NCBI RefSeq assembly: GCF_000708715.2
Contig: NZ_JENB01000049.1
Location: 1 to 39,861 of the forward strand
Reading direction: 5' to 3'
Source of the DNA: Pseudomonas putida W15Oct28
Lineage (GTDB): Bacteria > Pseudomonadota > Gammaproteobacteria > Pseudomonadales > Pseudomonadaceae
DNA length: 39,861 nt
Below the pieces are notes generated by a model. The model made no database searches and was not told where the DNA came from. It saw only the letters and a program-made list of their open reading frames with translations. How positions within the stretch are numbered: position 1 is the stretch's first letter; every line of letters begins with the position of its first letter. Made by a program: the position numbers and the translations under genes. Below, one piece after another: positions 1 through 7,325 of this stretch.

Positions 1-170
1 ATCCAACTGTTCGGGCTCTCGCCAAAGTGGAACGGTGAATGGCAGCTTTTGCTCCCACACGTGCTCTGGGCACCTCGGGTTATCAGCTTGCCATTCACCG
101 CTCTCACTTCAGATTCTATTCCCTCTCCAAGACACAAGCGGGTTCACCCGCGAAGAGGCCGCCACTGTTT
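1..170. other. Window edge without a convincing gene
   Basis: No convincing gene is seen before the first hydrolase stop codon. Positions 33-44 and 89-100 form a perfect 12-bp inverted repeat (CGGTGAATGGCA). Around 136-160 there is a single REP-like half (GCGGGTTCACCCGCGAAGAGG). On the minus strand a GTG codon at about 98 opens a frame that stays open to base 1 and could be the start of a gene cut by the edge. It has no clear ribosome binding site and I do not recognise its product. Confidence 0.4.
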
Positions 171-1043
171 TCACAAGATCCTGTCAAACTGCTCCGGCCA
201 GTCCCTGCGGGTAAACACCTGCCCTTCCCGCCTCACCCGCCGCACTTCCTCCAGGTCCACCTCACACACCAGCCACTGGCTGCACACCGGGCTCAGCGCC
301 TCGCTCAACGCCACCACCCCATCCCCCGGCATCCCGTGATCCGGCGGAACGAACAACCCTGCCCGCCCGATATTTTCGTCCAGCGCCGGCGACCATGGCG
401 CAAGCCCCACCGTTGGGCTCTGCAACACGGCAAGCTGGTTCTCCAAAGCCCGCGCCTGGGCGCCGATGCGTACCCGGTGGTAACCCGCCTCGGTATCGGT
501 ACAGCTGGGCGCCAGGATCAGGTCGGCACCCGCCTCGGCCAGGCCCCTGGCCAGCATGGGGAATTCATTGTCATAACAGATCAGGATGCCCAGGCGCCCC
601 AACTCGGTGTCGAACAGCTGTAGCCCCTGGCCTGCCGCGATGTCCCACTGCTCTCGCTCAAACCGGGTCATCATCAGCTTGTCCTGGTAGCCCAGCACAC
701 CCTTGGGGCCGAACAGCCAGGCACGGTTGCGGTACCGCCCATCGCTGTCCAGCACCGGCACGCTGCCGGGTTGCAGGTAGATCCCCCAGCGCCGGGCAAG
801 GCTCTCGCACAGTGCCTTCCAGGGTTCTATCAACGGCTGGATGCCGGCAATCGAAGCCTTCAGGTCACCCCGCTGCTCGACACTCAGTTGGCCGCTCAAT
901 ACCAGCCCGGCGTATTCCGGCAGCAGCAGCAAGCGTGCACCCGCCTCCACGGCCTCGGCGCACAGGCCCTGCAGGTGGTCGGCGTAGGCGTCCCAGGTTT
1001 CATGCAGTTCGATGGCGTACTGGCAGGCCGCCAGGCGGATCAT
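171..1043 (-). CDS. Carbon-nitrogen hydrolase (nitrilase superfamily)
   Basis: A cytoplasmic 290-aa amidohydrolase of the nitrilase superfamily, probably hydrolysing a small amide; the substrate cannot be read from sequence. The Glu-Lys-Cys catalytic triad is visible: E43 in LLLLPEYA, K122 in YQDKLMM, and C156 in ILICYDNEFP. The length is normal for a stand-alone family member, and there is no signal peptide. The ATG overlaps the stop of the upstream acetyltransferase gene by 4 bases (ATGA), so the two are translationally coupled in one operon. The pairing of a nitrilase-like hydrolase with a GNAT protein suggests a joint role in acylated or amidated small molecules, but this is inference. 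Confidence 0.88.
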   Translation of the reverse strand: MIRLAACQYAIELHETWDAYADHLQGLCAEAVEAGARLLLLPEYAGLVLSGQLSVEQRGDLKASIAGIQPLIEPWKALCESLARRWGIYLQPGSVPVLDSDGRYRNRAWLFGPKGVLGYQDKLMMTRFEREQWDIAAGQGLQLFDTELGRLGILICYDNEFPMLARGLAEAGADLILAPSCTDTEAGYHRVRIGAQARALENQLAVLQSPTVGLAPWSPALDENIGRAGLFVPPDHGMPGDGVVALSEALSPVCSQWLVCEVDLEEVRRVRREGQVFTRRDWPEQFDRIL

Positions 1044-1630
1044 ATCGGCAGTTCCTTCAGCCAGAACGACATCAGCTTGTCGGAGCTTTCCTGTTCATCC
1101 AGGTCGCGCCAGGCGTAGGTGGTACGCAATGACGGGTCATGCAGGAAGCCGCGGTTGCGCCAGAAACCGTGCAAAGGCTTGTAGTCTGCTGGCCGTCGCG
1201 GGTGCACACCTGGCCGCTCCACCGCGCAGAACGCGCAGTAATCGAACTCGGCCAGTTTGTGCGCGTAGGACTCACGCTCGATGAAGAAGCGCACGCCCAG
1301 GCCCTGGCCGCGGTATTCCGGCAACACCAGCGACTCACCGAAGTAATACACGCTGGCCGGGTCGCGGCCCTGGGCCAGGAACGGCTGCTGGAACTCGGGG
1401 GCGACATCCACCAGCGGCAGGCCAGTGGAAGCGCCCACCACCTTGCCGTCGTCCAGCGCCAGCACCACCAGGCTTCGCCCGGAGCGGGCATAGGCGCCCA
1501 GGTAGTCAGCCTCGTACTCCGGGGTACCGTCGTAAAGGTAGGGAAACTCGCGGAACACGCTAAGGCGCAGGCGAGCGAGATCATCGATGTATGGCGCGAT
1601 AGCGGCGCCGTGCAACAGGCGTATTTCCAT
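1040..1630 (-). CDS. GNAT family N-acetyltransferase
   Basis: A 196-aa cytoplasmic protein predicted to transfer an acyl group from acyl-CoA to an amine. The acetyl-CoA pyrophosphate-binding loop is seen as LPEYRGQGLGVRFF (about residues 103-116), with the R/Q-x-x-G-x-G pattern at RGQGLG (107-112) after a typical beta-strand. It is the first gene of a two-gene operon, and its stop overlaps the start of the nitrilase-like gene. The C-terminal part contains three cysteines and a run of aromatic residues typical of this Pseudomonas subfamily. The substrate is unknown. Confidence 0.85.
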   Translation of the reverse strand: MEIRLLHGAAIAPYIDDLARLRLSVFREFPYLYDGTPEYEADYLGAYARSGRSLVVLALDDGKVVGASTGLPLVDVAPEFQQPFLAQGRDPASVYYFGESLVLPEYRGQGLGVRFFIERESYAHKLAEFDYCAFCAVERPGVHPRRPADYKPLHGFWRNRGFLHDPSLRTTYAWRDLDEQESSDKLMSFWLKELPI

Positions 1631-1745
1631 GCTTGGCGGTCGTTTTGTCGATGTGGATGACGCGCTCGGCTAAGCCGGGCTTGAGGGGAAACCCTATCAT
1701 CCGAGGCAACGACCCGCCTTTTCCCTACACGACAGGTATTGTTCC

Positions 1746-2144
1746 ATGACCGCTACCGAACTGGTAAATGCTTACTATGCGGCGTTCAACGCCGGTGACA
1801 TGCCGGGCTTTCTCGCCCTGCTCAGCGAGGACGTGATCCACGACATCAACCAGGGCGAGCGGCAGATGGGCAAGGCCCGGTTTGCCGCGTTCATGGACAA
1901 GATGAACCGCTGCTACCGCGAACGCCTGGCCGATATCGTGGTGATGCAGAACGCCGATGGCAGCCGCGCGGCGGCGGAGTTCACCGTGCATGGCGAATAC
2001 CTGGCCGATGACGAAGGGTTGCCGGCAGCCAACGGGCAGACGTATGTGCTGTCGGCGGGGGCGTTTTTCTATATCCACTGCGGCAAGATTGCCCGGGTGA
2101 CCAACTACTACAACCTCAATGACTGGGTTGAGCAGGTGGCCTAA
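1746..2144 (+). CDS. NTF2-like / ketosteroid isomerase-related protein
   Basis: A 132-aa single-domain protein of the NTF2-like/SnoaL fold. The N-terminal segment ELVNAYYAAFNAGDMPGFLALLSEDV is the usual helix-helix opening of this fold, followed by beta-strands ending in ARVTNYYNLNDW. Such proteins form a cone-shaped cavity that can bind or isomerise a small hydrophobic ligand. No catalytic residue can be assigned, so the function is open. It stands alone on the plus strand, divergent from the GNAT-nitrilase operon, with a REP pair after its stop codon. Confidence 0.8.
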   Translation: MTATELVNAYYAAFNAGDMPGFLALLSEDVIHDINQGERQMGKARFAAFMDKMNRCYRERLADIVVMQNADGSRAAAEFTVHGEYLADDEGLPAANGQTYVLSAGAFFYIHCGKIARVTNYYNLNDWVEQVA

Positions 2145-2169
2145 GCCTGACAGAGCTGCATTGCCTGTA

Positions 2170-2312
2170 CCGGCCTCTTCGCGGGCACGCCCGCTCCCAC
2201 AGGGACCCCACTGTTCTCCGAGTCAGTGGTAATCCTTGTTCCCACAGGAACCCCACTGCTCTCGGGGTCAGTGATAATCCTGTGGGAGCGGGCGTGCCCG
2301 CGAAGAGGCCCG
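2170..2312. repeat. REP pair with a duplicated spacer
   Basis: Two inverted REP units (2170-2203 and 2279-2312, core CTTCGCGGGCACGCCCGC and its complement) flank a spacer. The spacer holds an imperfect 42-bp direct repeat, 2195-2236 and 2240-2281, beginning TCCCACAGG and ending AATCCT. It lies between the convergent NTF2-like and PfpI-like genes, where such hairpins usually act on mRNA ends. Confidence 0.85.
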
Positions 2313-2313
2313 A

Positions 2314-2892
2314 TCAGGCGATACGAGTGCCCAGCACTTTCAGGAAGGCCGCCAGCCACGCCGGGTGCGCTGGCCACGCCGGTGCGGTCACGAGGTTGCC
2401 ATCCACGTGCGCCTGGTCCACTGCGATATCGATGAACTTACCGCCCGCCAAACGCACCTCCGGGGCACACGCCGGGTACGCGCTGCATTCGCGCCCCTCC
2501 AGCACACCCGCCGCTGCCAGCAGCTGGGCACCATGGCACACCGCCGCAATCGGCTTGCCAGCCTGGTCGAACGCCCGCACCAGCTCCAGCACTTTCTCAT
2601 CCAGGCGCAGGTACTCCGGGGCACGGCCACCCGGGATCAGCAGCGCGTCGTAACTCTCGGGCCGCACCCGCACGAAGTCGTAATTCAGGGCAAAGTTGTG
2701 CCCCGGCTTTTCGCTGTACGTCTGCTCACCCTCAAAATCATGGATGGCAGTGCGCACGGTCTGCCCCGCCAATTTCTCCGGGCACACCGCATGCACCGTG
2801 TGGCCCACCATGCTCAAGGCCTGGAAAGGCACCATAGCCTCGTAATCCTCGACGTAGTCGCCCACCAGCATAAGAATCTTCTTCGCCGTCAT
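2314..2892 (-). CDS. DJ-1/PfpI family protein
   Basis: A 192-aa protein of the class I glutamine amidotransferase-like DJ-1/PfpI family, which includes deglycase/chaperone and protease-like members. The nucleophile-elbow cysteine is C119 in IAAVCHGAQLL, and the supporting acidic residue is E15 in GDYVEDYE. The ATG at 2892 has AAGGAG at a normal distance; a GTG nine bases upstream sits too close to that site. It follows the cardiolipin synthase operon on the same strand as a separate downstream unit. The exact activity (glyoxalase, deglycase or protease-like) cannot be told from sequence. Confidence 0.87.
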   Translation of the reverse strand: MTAKKILMLVGDYVEDYEAMVPFQALSMVGHTVHAVCPEKLAGQTVRTAIHDFEGEQTYSEKPGHNFALNYDFVRVRPESYDALLIPGGRAPEYLRLDEKVLELVRAFDQAGKPIAAVCHGAQLLAAAGVLEGRECSAYPACAPEVRLAGGKFIDIAVDQAHVDGNLVTAPAWPAHPAWLAAFLKVLGTRIA

Positions 2893-2943
2893 CGCACCCA
2901 CTCCTTCGGTTAACCGTGAACAATCAATGCACGATAGCCGCTG

Positions 2944-4101
2944 TCAGTCACGGCGGTCGAGCACGTTGACCACCAGTCGGTCGATCCAGCCCCAGACCCG
3001 CTGCTTCACCCTGCGCCACAGGGGGCGGGCATGCCAGTGGTCGAGGTCGACTTCCTCGCTCAAGGCAAAGTCGCGCTCGAAGCTGGCCACCACCGCCGCC
3101 GTCAACGGCGGGTCGAGCGCCTCGATGTTGGCCTCAAGGTTGAAGCGCAGGTTCCAGTGGTCGAAGTTGCACGACCCGACGCTGACCCAGTCGTCTACCA
3201 CGGCCATTTTCAGGTGCAGGAAGCACGGTTGGTATTCAAAAATCCGCACCCCGGCGCGCAGCAGGCGTGGGTAATAGCGGTGCCCTGCATAGCGGACCGA
3301 CGGGTGGTCGGTGCGTGGGCCGGTCAGCAACAGGCGCACATCAAGCCCCTTGCTGGCGGCACGGCGCAACGAACGGCGCACGCTCCAGGTCGGCAGAAAG
3401 TACGGCGTAGCCAGCCATACCCGTTGCTTGCCACTGTTCAGCGCCCGCACCAGCGAATGCAGGATGTCCTGGTGCTGGCGGGCGTCGGCATAGGCCACCC
3501 GGCCCATGCCCTGCCCATGGGCAGGCACCTTGGGCAGGCGCGGCAAACCGAAGCCTTCGGCAGGGCGCCAGGCGGTGCGGCGGTTGTTGGCGGACCACTG
3601 GCGGTCGAACAGCAACTGCCAGTCGGTTACCACCGGCCCCTCAATTTGCACCATTACCTCATGCCATTCGCTGGTCGCGTCGCCTGGCTTCCAGAACTCG
3701 TCGGTAACGCCCGTGCCGCCCACCACCGCCCAGCGTTCGTCCACCAGCAGCAGCTTGCGGTGGTCGCGGTACAGGTTGCGCAGGCCACGCTTCCAGCGCA
3801 GGCGGTTGTACCAGCGCAGGTACACACCGGCCTCTACCAGGCGCTGGCGCAGGGCGCTGTTGAAGGCCAGCGAGCCATAGTCATCGAACAGGCAACGCAC
3901 CCGCACGCCACGCTGGGCGGCCTGCTCCAGCGCTTCGACCACCGCCTCGGCACAGGCGCCGGCCTCGACCAGGTACAGCTCCAGGTCGACCTGAAACTCG
4001 GCACGCTCGATTGCCGCCAGCATGCGCGGAAAGAACTCGGGGCCGTCGATCAGCAGTTCGAACTGGTTGCCATCCCGCCAGGGGAAGACCGGCCCCGGCA
4101 T
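2944..4101 (-). CDS. clsB: Cardiolipin synthase ClsB-type (phospholipase D family)
   Basis: A 385-aa phospholipase D superfamily enzyme expected to join phospholipids into cardiolipin at the inner membrane. Both HKD motifs are intact: H114-K116-D121 in DHRKLLLVD and H296-K298-D303 in HLKMAVVD. It lacks the two N-terminal membrane helices of ClsA, and its length fits ClsB. Its ATG lies one base after the stop of the yceI-like gene, which indicates co-transcription and probably coupled translation. With olsBA and the PAP2 gene it makes this window rich in membrane-lipid functions. ClsB versus another PLD-type phosphatidyltransferase is the main uncertainty. Confidence 0.85.
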   Translation of the reverse strand: MPGPVFPWRDGNQFELLIDGPEFFPRMLAAIERAEFQVDLELYLVEAGACAEAVVEALEQAAQRGVRVRCLFDDYGSLAFNSALRQRLVEAGVYLRWYNRLRWKRGLRNLYRDHRKLLLVDERWAVVGGTGVTDEFWKPGDATSEWHEVMVQIEGPVVTDWQLLFDRQWSANNRRTAWRPAEGFGLPRLPKVPAHGQGMGRVAYADARQHQDILHSLVRALNSGKQRVWLATPYFLPTWSVRRSLRRAASKGLDVRLLLTGPRTDHPSVRYAGHRYYPRLLRAGVRIFEYQPCFLHLKMAVVDDWVSVGSCNFDHWNLRFNLEANIEALDPPLTAAVVASFERDFALSEEVDLDHWHARPLWRRVKQRVWGWIDRLVVNVLDRRD

Positions 4102-4102
4102 G

Positions 4103-4684
4103 TCAGCGGGCGGTGAAAATCAGTACCGCGTTAACCGGCACCGACGGGTTGATGGACTTGAGCCCGGCAAACTTGCGCAGGCTTTCCAGCCCCGGCAGCA
4201 AACCGAAATCCTCGGCGCGCAGCAGCAGCGGTTCCAAGGTCACAACCTGGAAGCGCCGCGCATCCAGGCGAGTGGCCAGCAGCAGGGCGTTGTAGCTGTG
4301 CGACTGGCCATGCAACGTGACCGTCAGCGGCAGGCGCAACTCGAGCTGTGCACCATCGGCCAGGTCATTGATCGGCCGCAGATCGATCTGCGCCTTTACC
4401 GTGGCCTCGGCGAAGCGACTGACCTCGAACAGGTTTTCGCGCATTTGCTCGTCACGCAGCGGGATGCCGCTGCTGACAGAGTCCATTTCGATGCTCAGCC
4501 CCGCCACGCCTTTGCGGTCGACCGTGCCATGCAGCACCAGAAAGCGGTGCACTTCGGCGGTGTCACCGTTCTTGCCGGTAATGAACGACAGGCGCGACGA
4601 TTCGCCATCGAGGTGCCAATTGGCGTGGGCGGGCAGACAAAAAGCCAGCAACAAGGCGGGCAGCAGACGGGGCAGTTTGAACAT
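4103..4684 (-). CDS. YceI family periplasmic protein
   Basis: A 193-aa exported protein of the YceI family, whose lipocalin-like barrel binds isoprenoid lipids such as polyprenyl chains. A signal peptide covers about residues 1-21 (hydrophobic LLPALLLAFCLPAHA, likely cut after AHA). The mature part begins NWHLDGESSRLSF, matching the usual YceI opening of a strand followed by S/F-rich turns. It lies directly before the cardiolipin synthase gene with a one-base gap. The true ligand and any link to cardiolipin are unknown. Confidence 0.85.
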   Translation of the reverse strand: MFKLPRLLPALLLAFCLPAHANWHLDGESSRLSFITGKNGDTAEVHRFLVLHGTVDRKGVAGLSIEMDSVSSGIPLRDEQMRENLFEVSRFAEATVKAQIDLRPINDLADGAQLELRLPLTVTLHGQSHSYNALLLATRLDARRFQVVTLEPLLLRAEDFGLLPGLESLRKFAGLKSINPSVPVNAVLIFTAR

Positions 4685-4728
4685 GACAGATCTCGTGAAG
4701 CCAGGCCGCCAACCTTACCCGCCCGCCT

Positions 4729-5025
4729 TCATGGCAGCAAGCGGCAGCCCTCGCGCTGGCCCTGCCAGGCAGCCTGGTTGCGCCGCCCAAGCCCCTCGGC
4801 GGTGACCAGCCGCTGCGGGCTGTTTTCCTCCAGCAGGCTCAGCGGCAGCCATTGCTTCACGTAACCTTGGCAGTAGGCCTGCTCGAAGCCCATGACAAAG
4901 CGGCACGAGCAATACTCCTTGGCCGAGTAGGCCGAGAGGATGCCGGGGAAATCCCCCAGGGCCTGACGCTCCTGCCAGGCCCAGAACAACAGACCCAGCA
5001 GCACCAGCAACAAGACCCGCTTCAT
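4729..5025 (-). CDS. Small Cys-rich exported or membrane-anchored protein
   Basis: A 98-aa protein I cannot assign to a named family. Residues 1-17 form a hydrophobic segment (KRVLLLVLLGLLFWAW) with no clear cleavage site, so it is either a membrane anchor or a signal peptide. The rest carries four cysteines (C39, C41, C52, C94), consistent with two disulfides in the periplasm. Its ATG overlaps the stop of the serine-hydrolase gene by 4 bases, so the two are translationally coupled. This suggests a partner or modulator of that enzyme, which is inference only. Confidence 0.75.
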   Translation of the reverse strand: MKRVLLLVLLGLLFWAWQERQALGDFPGILSAYSAKEYCSCRFVMGFEQAYCQGYVKQWLPLSLLEENSPQRLVTAEGLGRRNQAAWQGQREGCRLLP

Positions 5026-6104
5026 GTGCCCTCCCGGGCCAATGCGGCCAGTACCCGCTTGAGCAGTTCGTCGTGCTGGTAACTGCCGTCGCGGTCATCG
5101 GCATAGCGCACGACCACCAGCTTTTGCGCGGGCAGTAAGTACAGCGCCTGGCCCCAATGGCCAAGGGCGGCGTAAGTGTCTTCGGGCGCATTTGGCCAAG
5201 GCCGCTCGACACCGGCCAGCGGCTGGTTGAGCCACCAGTGGCCGCCAGGGTTGGCCTCACCGGGCACAGCTTCTGTATGGGCAAACGCTGTGCGGTTGAA
5301 GGCCACCCAGGCCTTGGGCAGCAGTTGCCGGCCTTGCCAACGGCCGTCGCGCTGCATGAGCAAGCCGATACGCGCCAGGTCACGGGCGCTGAGATACAGG
5401 TAGGAAGAGCCCACGTAGGTGCCCGCCCGGTCACGCTCCCACACCGCGCTGTCGATACCCAACGGGGTGAACAGCGCATGCCAGGGGTAATCGAGGTATT
5501 GCCCGGCATCGAGCATGCCGCGCAGCGCGGCGGCCAGCAGGTTGCTGTCGCCACTGGAGTAGAGGAATCGCTGACCGGGGCTGGCCGACGCCCCCCGCGC
5601 CGCTGTATAGGCCGCCATGTCTTCGCGGCCACGGGTATACAGCATGGTCACCACCGAGGACTTGAGCGGGGCGTATTCGTAGTCTTCCTGCCAGTCCAGG
5701 CCACTGGCCCAGTGCAGCAGATCGGCCATGCGTATGCCGGGATGGCCGCGCATGGCGGGGTAGAAACGGGTGACAGGATCTTGCAGCTGGAAGCGCCCTT
5801 CACCTTGGGCCACGCCCATCAGCGTGGCGAGTACGCTCTTGCTGACCGACCAGGTCAGGTGCGCGGTGGCGGCTGTAGTGGGGGCGGTGTAGCGCTCGTG
5901 GAGGATGCGGCCGTCGCGGATGATCAACAGCGCGTCGGTGCGGATGCCGCTGCGGTCGGGGGCGGTGCGAGGGGGGAAGGCGTAGGCGTCGACGGCTTGC
6001 CAGTCGAAGGTGGCACGGTCGTTCTGCCAGTCAGGGTCAGGCCAGTCCTCCGCCTTGGCGGAGGCCATGGCCATGCAAAGCACCAGTAGCAGACCTTTCA
6101 GCAT
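5022..6104 (-). CDS. Serine hydrolase, class C beta-lactamase-like family
   Basis: A 360-aa secreted serine hydrolase of the beta-lactamase/penicillin-binding-protein fold. The signal peptide is about residues 1-18 (LKGLLLVLCMAMASAKA). The nucleophile motif SxxK is S86-V-S-K89, the second motif is Y182-S-S, and the HWGQ near the C-terminus replaces the KTG motif, as in esterase/6-aminohexanoate-dimer-hydrolase-like members. The start at 6104 is chosen because the upstream 21 codons in frame are read from a REP element. It heads the run to the 98-aa, yceI and cls genes. It may act on peptides, esters or amides; real beta-lactamase activity is not implied. Confidence 0.83.
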   Translation of the reverse strand: MLKGLLLVLCMAMASAKAEDWPDPDWQNDRATFDWQAVDAYAFPPRTAPDRSGIRTDALLIIRDGRILHERYTAPTTAATAHLTWSVSKSVLATLMGVAQGEGRFQLQDPVTRFYPAMRGHPGIRMADLLHWASGLDWQEDYEYAPLKSSVVTMLYTRGREDMAAYTAARGASASPGQRFLYSSGDSNLLAAALRGMLDAGQYLDYPWHALFTPLGIDSAVWERDRAGTYVGSSYLYLSARDLARIGLLMQRDGRWQGRQLLPKAWVAFNRTAFAHTEAVPGEANPGGHWWLNQPLAGVERPWPNAPEDTYAALGHWGQALYLLPAQKLVVVRYADDRDGSYQHDELLKRVLAALAREGT

Positions 6105-6126
6105 TCCAGTACAGGCTCGCGTTTTT

Positions 6127-6244
6127 GGGGCTGCCTTGCAGCCCTTCGCGGGCTCGCCCGCTCCCACAGAGACCGTACATTAGATGAGGTCAGCGCCATA
6201 CCTGTGGGAGCGGGCAAGCCCGCGAAGGGCCGCAAAGCGGCCCC
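6127..6244. repeat. Inverted REP pair
   Basis: Two REP units in opposite orientation (6127-6169 and 6201-6244), each with the TTCGCGGGCT-CCCGCTCCCACAG core followed by a second short hairpin (GGGCTGC-GCAGCCC on the left, GGGCCGC-GCGGCCC on the right). They fill the gap between two minus-strand genes. Confidence 0.85.
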
Positions 6245-6278
6245 GGGATTCGTCCGTTCACACAACCCTATCAGGCGT

Positions 6279-7166
6279 TCATGACAATCCAGCAGCCACC
6301 CAAGCCTTGTTCAACCGCTTCTCGCGCGCCGCCGCAGCCAACGCCATCACCCCTTGGTCACGCTGCCAGATTTGCGCCCAATGCACCGGCCCTGCCGCCA
6401 AGGCCGCATCGATCGCCCCCCGCAACGCCTGGAACTGCGCAAACAACCCGCCCAGCAACAAATGGCAACCCACGCTGTCGGCACACTGCCGGCTGCCCTC
6501 GGCACACCCTGCCAGCAGCCCAAGCAGTTGCAGGCGTAAATCCTTTGGCCAGGCGCTTTCCTGCCCCACGCCATACAACCAGGCCGTCAGCGCCGTGAGC
6601 ACATACAAGTCTTCCAGCGAGCGGAACGGCTTCACATAGGCATCCCAGCCGTCACCGGCCAGCAACTCGCACGTCGCCTGCTCCAGCAGCAAGCGCCCAT
6701 GGCCCACCTCTGGCATCAGCGGCAGGGTCGGCAATGGCTCCAGCGTCACGCCAGGCTCCCCGGGGTAGACCACCGCCAGGCTCAACTGTGGCGCCGCGCC
6801 TGCCGTTTCGCTGCGCGCCGCCACAAGCAGCCACTCCGCCTCCAGCCCGGCGGTAACGAAGTCCTTGCTGCCGGTCAGCCGCAAGCCGTCCAGGCGCGTG
6901 TGCATGTCCGCCGGCCGCACGCTGCGCTGCTCGGTGGCGCACAGGGCGCCGAGGCTGGGCGGTGCACTGGGCCACAGCACGCGCAAGGCGGCCTGGTAAC
7001 CCACCAGGAAAGCCAGGCCCGGCGTGGCCATCGTGCGCCCGCCCAGTGCTGCCAGTTCGAAGGGGGCAACCGGGCCGAGGCGCTCGAGCAGCGCGGCGTA
7101 GGTTTCGCCCAGAGTGCCCGCCAACGCGTGGCGAAGCGGGTCGTTCAATCGTTGCAACCAGGCCAT
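6279..7166 (-). CDS. Short acyl-CoA dehydrogenase-like protein
   Basis: A 295-aa protein resembling the acyl-CoA dehydrogenase superfamily but shorter than the usual 380-400 aa. The clearest similarity is the middle-domain signature at about 92-114 (LDGLRLTGSKDFVTAGLEAEW), which in relatives contacts the flavin and substrate. The C-terminal helical part is reduced and I cannot find a convincing catalytic glutamate, so oxidase or dehydrogenase activity is doubtful. The ATG is preceded by a good AAGGAG. It diverges from olsB, sharing a 159-bp control region that contains the four-unit 11-bp repeat. A role in supplying or sensing acyl chains for ornithine lipids is conceivable but unproven. Confidence 0.7.
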   Translation of the reverse strand: MAWLQRLNDPLRHALAGTLGETYAALLERLGPVAPFELAALGGRTMATPGLAFLVGYQAALRVLWPSAPPSLGALCATEQRSVRPADMHTRLDGLRLTGSKDFVTAGLEAEWLLVAARSETAGAAPQLSLAVVYPGEPGVTLEPLPTLPLMPEVGHGRLLLEQATCELLAGDGWDAYVKPFRSLEDLYVLTALTAWLYGVGQESAWPKDLRLQLLGLLAGCAEGSRQCADSVGCHLLLGGLFAQFQALRGAIDAALAAGPVHWAQIWQRDQGVMALAAAAREKRLNKAWVAAGLS

Positions 7167-7208
7167 GGGACGGCTCCTTGCTGGGGCTTTCTGGTCAAGG
7201 TTTGGGGG

Positions 7209-7248
7209 GTGTCACGCAAGCATCACCAAAGATTCACAGGGGTGACAC
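7209..7248 (+). promoter_or_regulatory. Candidate double Pho box upstream of olsBA
   Basis: Four 7-bp units lie at an exact 11-bp period: GTGTCAC (7209), GCATCAC (7220), GATTCAC (7231) and GTGACAC (7242), with 4-bp gaps. PhoB binds direct repeats of about 7 bp spaced by 4 bp. A TAnnnT hexamer (TAGGCT, 7259-7264) starts ten bases after the last unit, the distance expected for a PhoB-activated promoter. The olsB ATG is about 60 bases further on. Individual units match CTGTCAT only partly. Confidence 0.55.
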
Positions 7249-7325
7249 CGCGCCTACCTAGGCTGACTTTGCACAACAAAGCCGACCGGCCGCAACCCTT
7301 CATGGCTGGCTTATGGAGACTCGTA

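Noticed and set aside
2170..2312. Repeats considered as a CRISPR array
   Set aside because: Only two inverted units with a duplicated spacer; no regular direct repeats with unique spacers and no cas genes. They are REP elements.
6105..6167. Extra 21 codons before the serine hydrolase
   Set aside because: They are translated from a REP element and would precede the signal peptide; the ATG at 6104 gives a normal exported protein.
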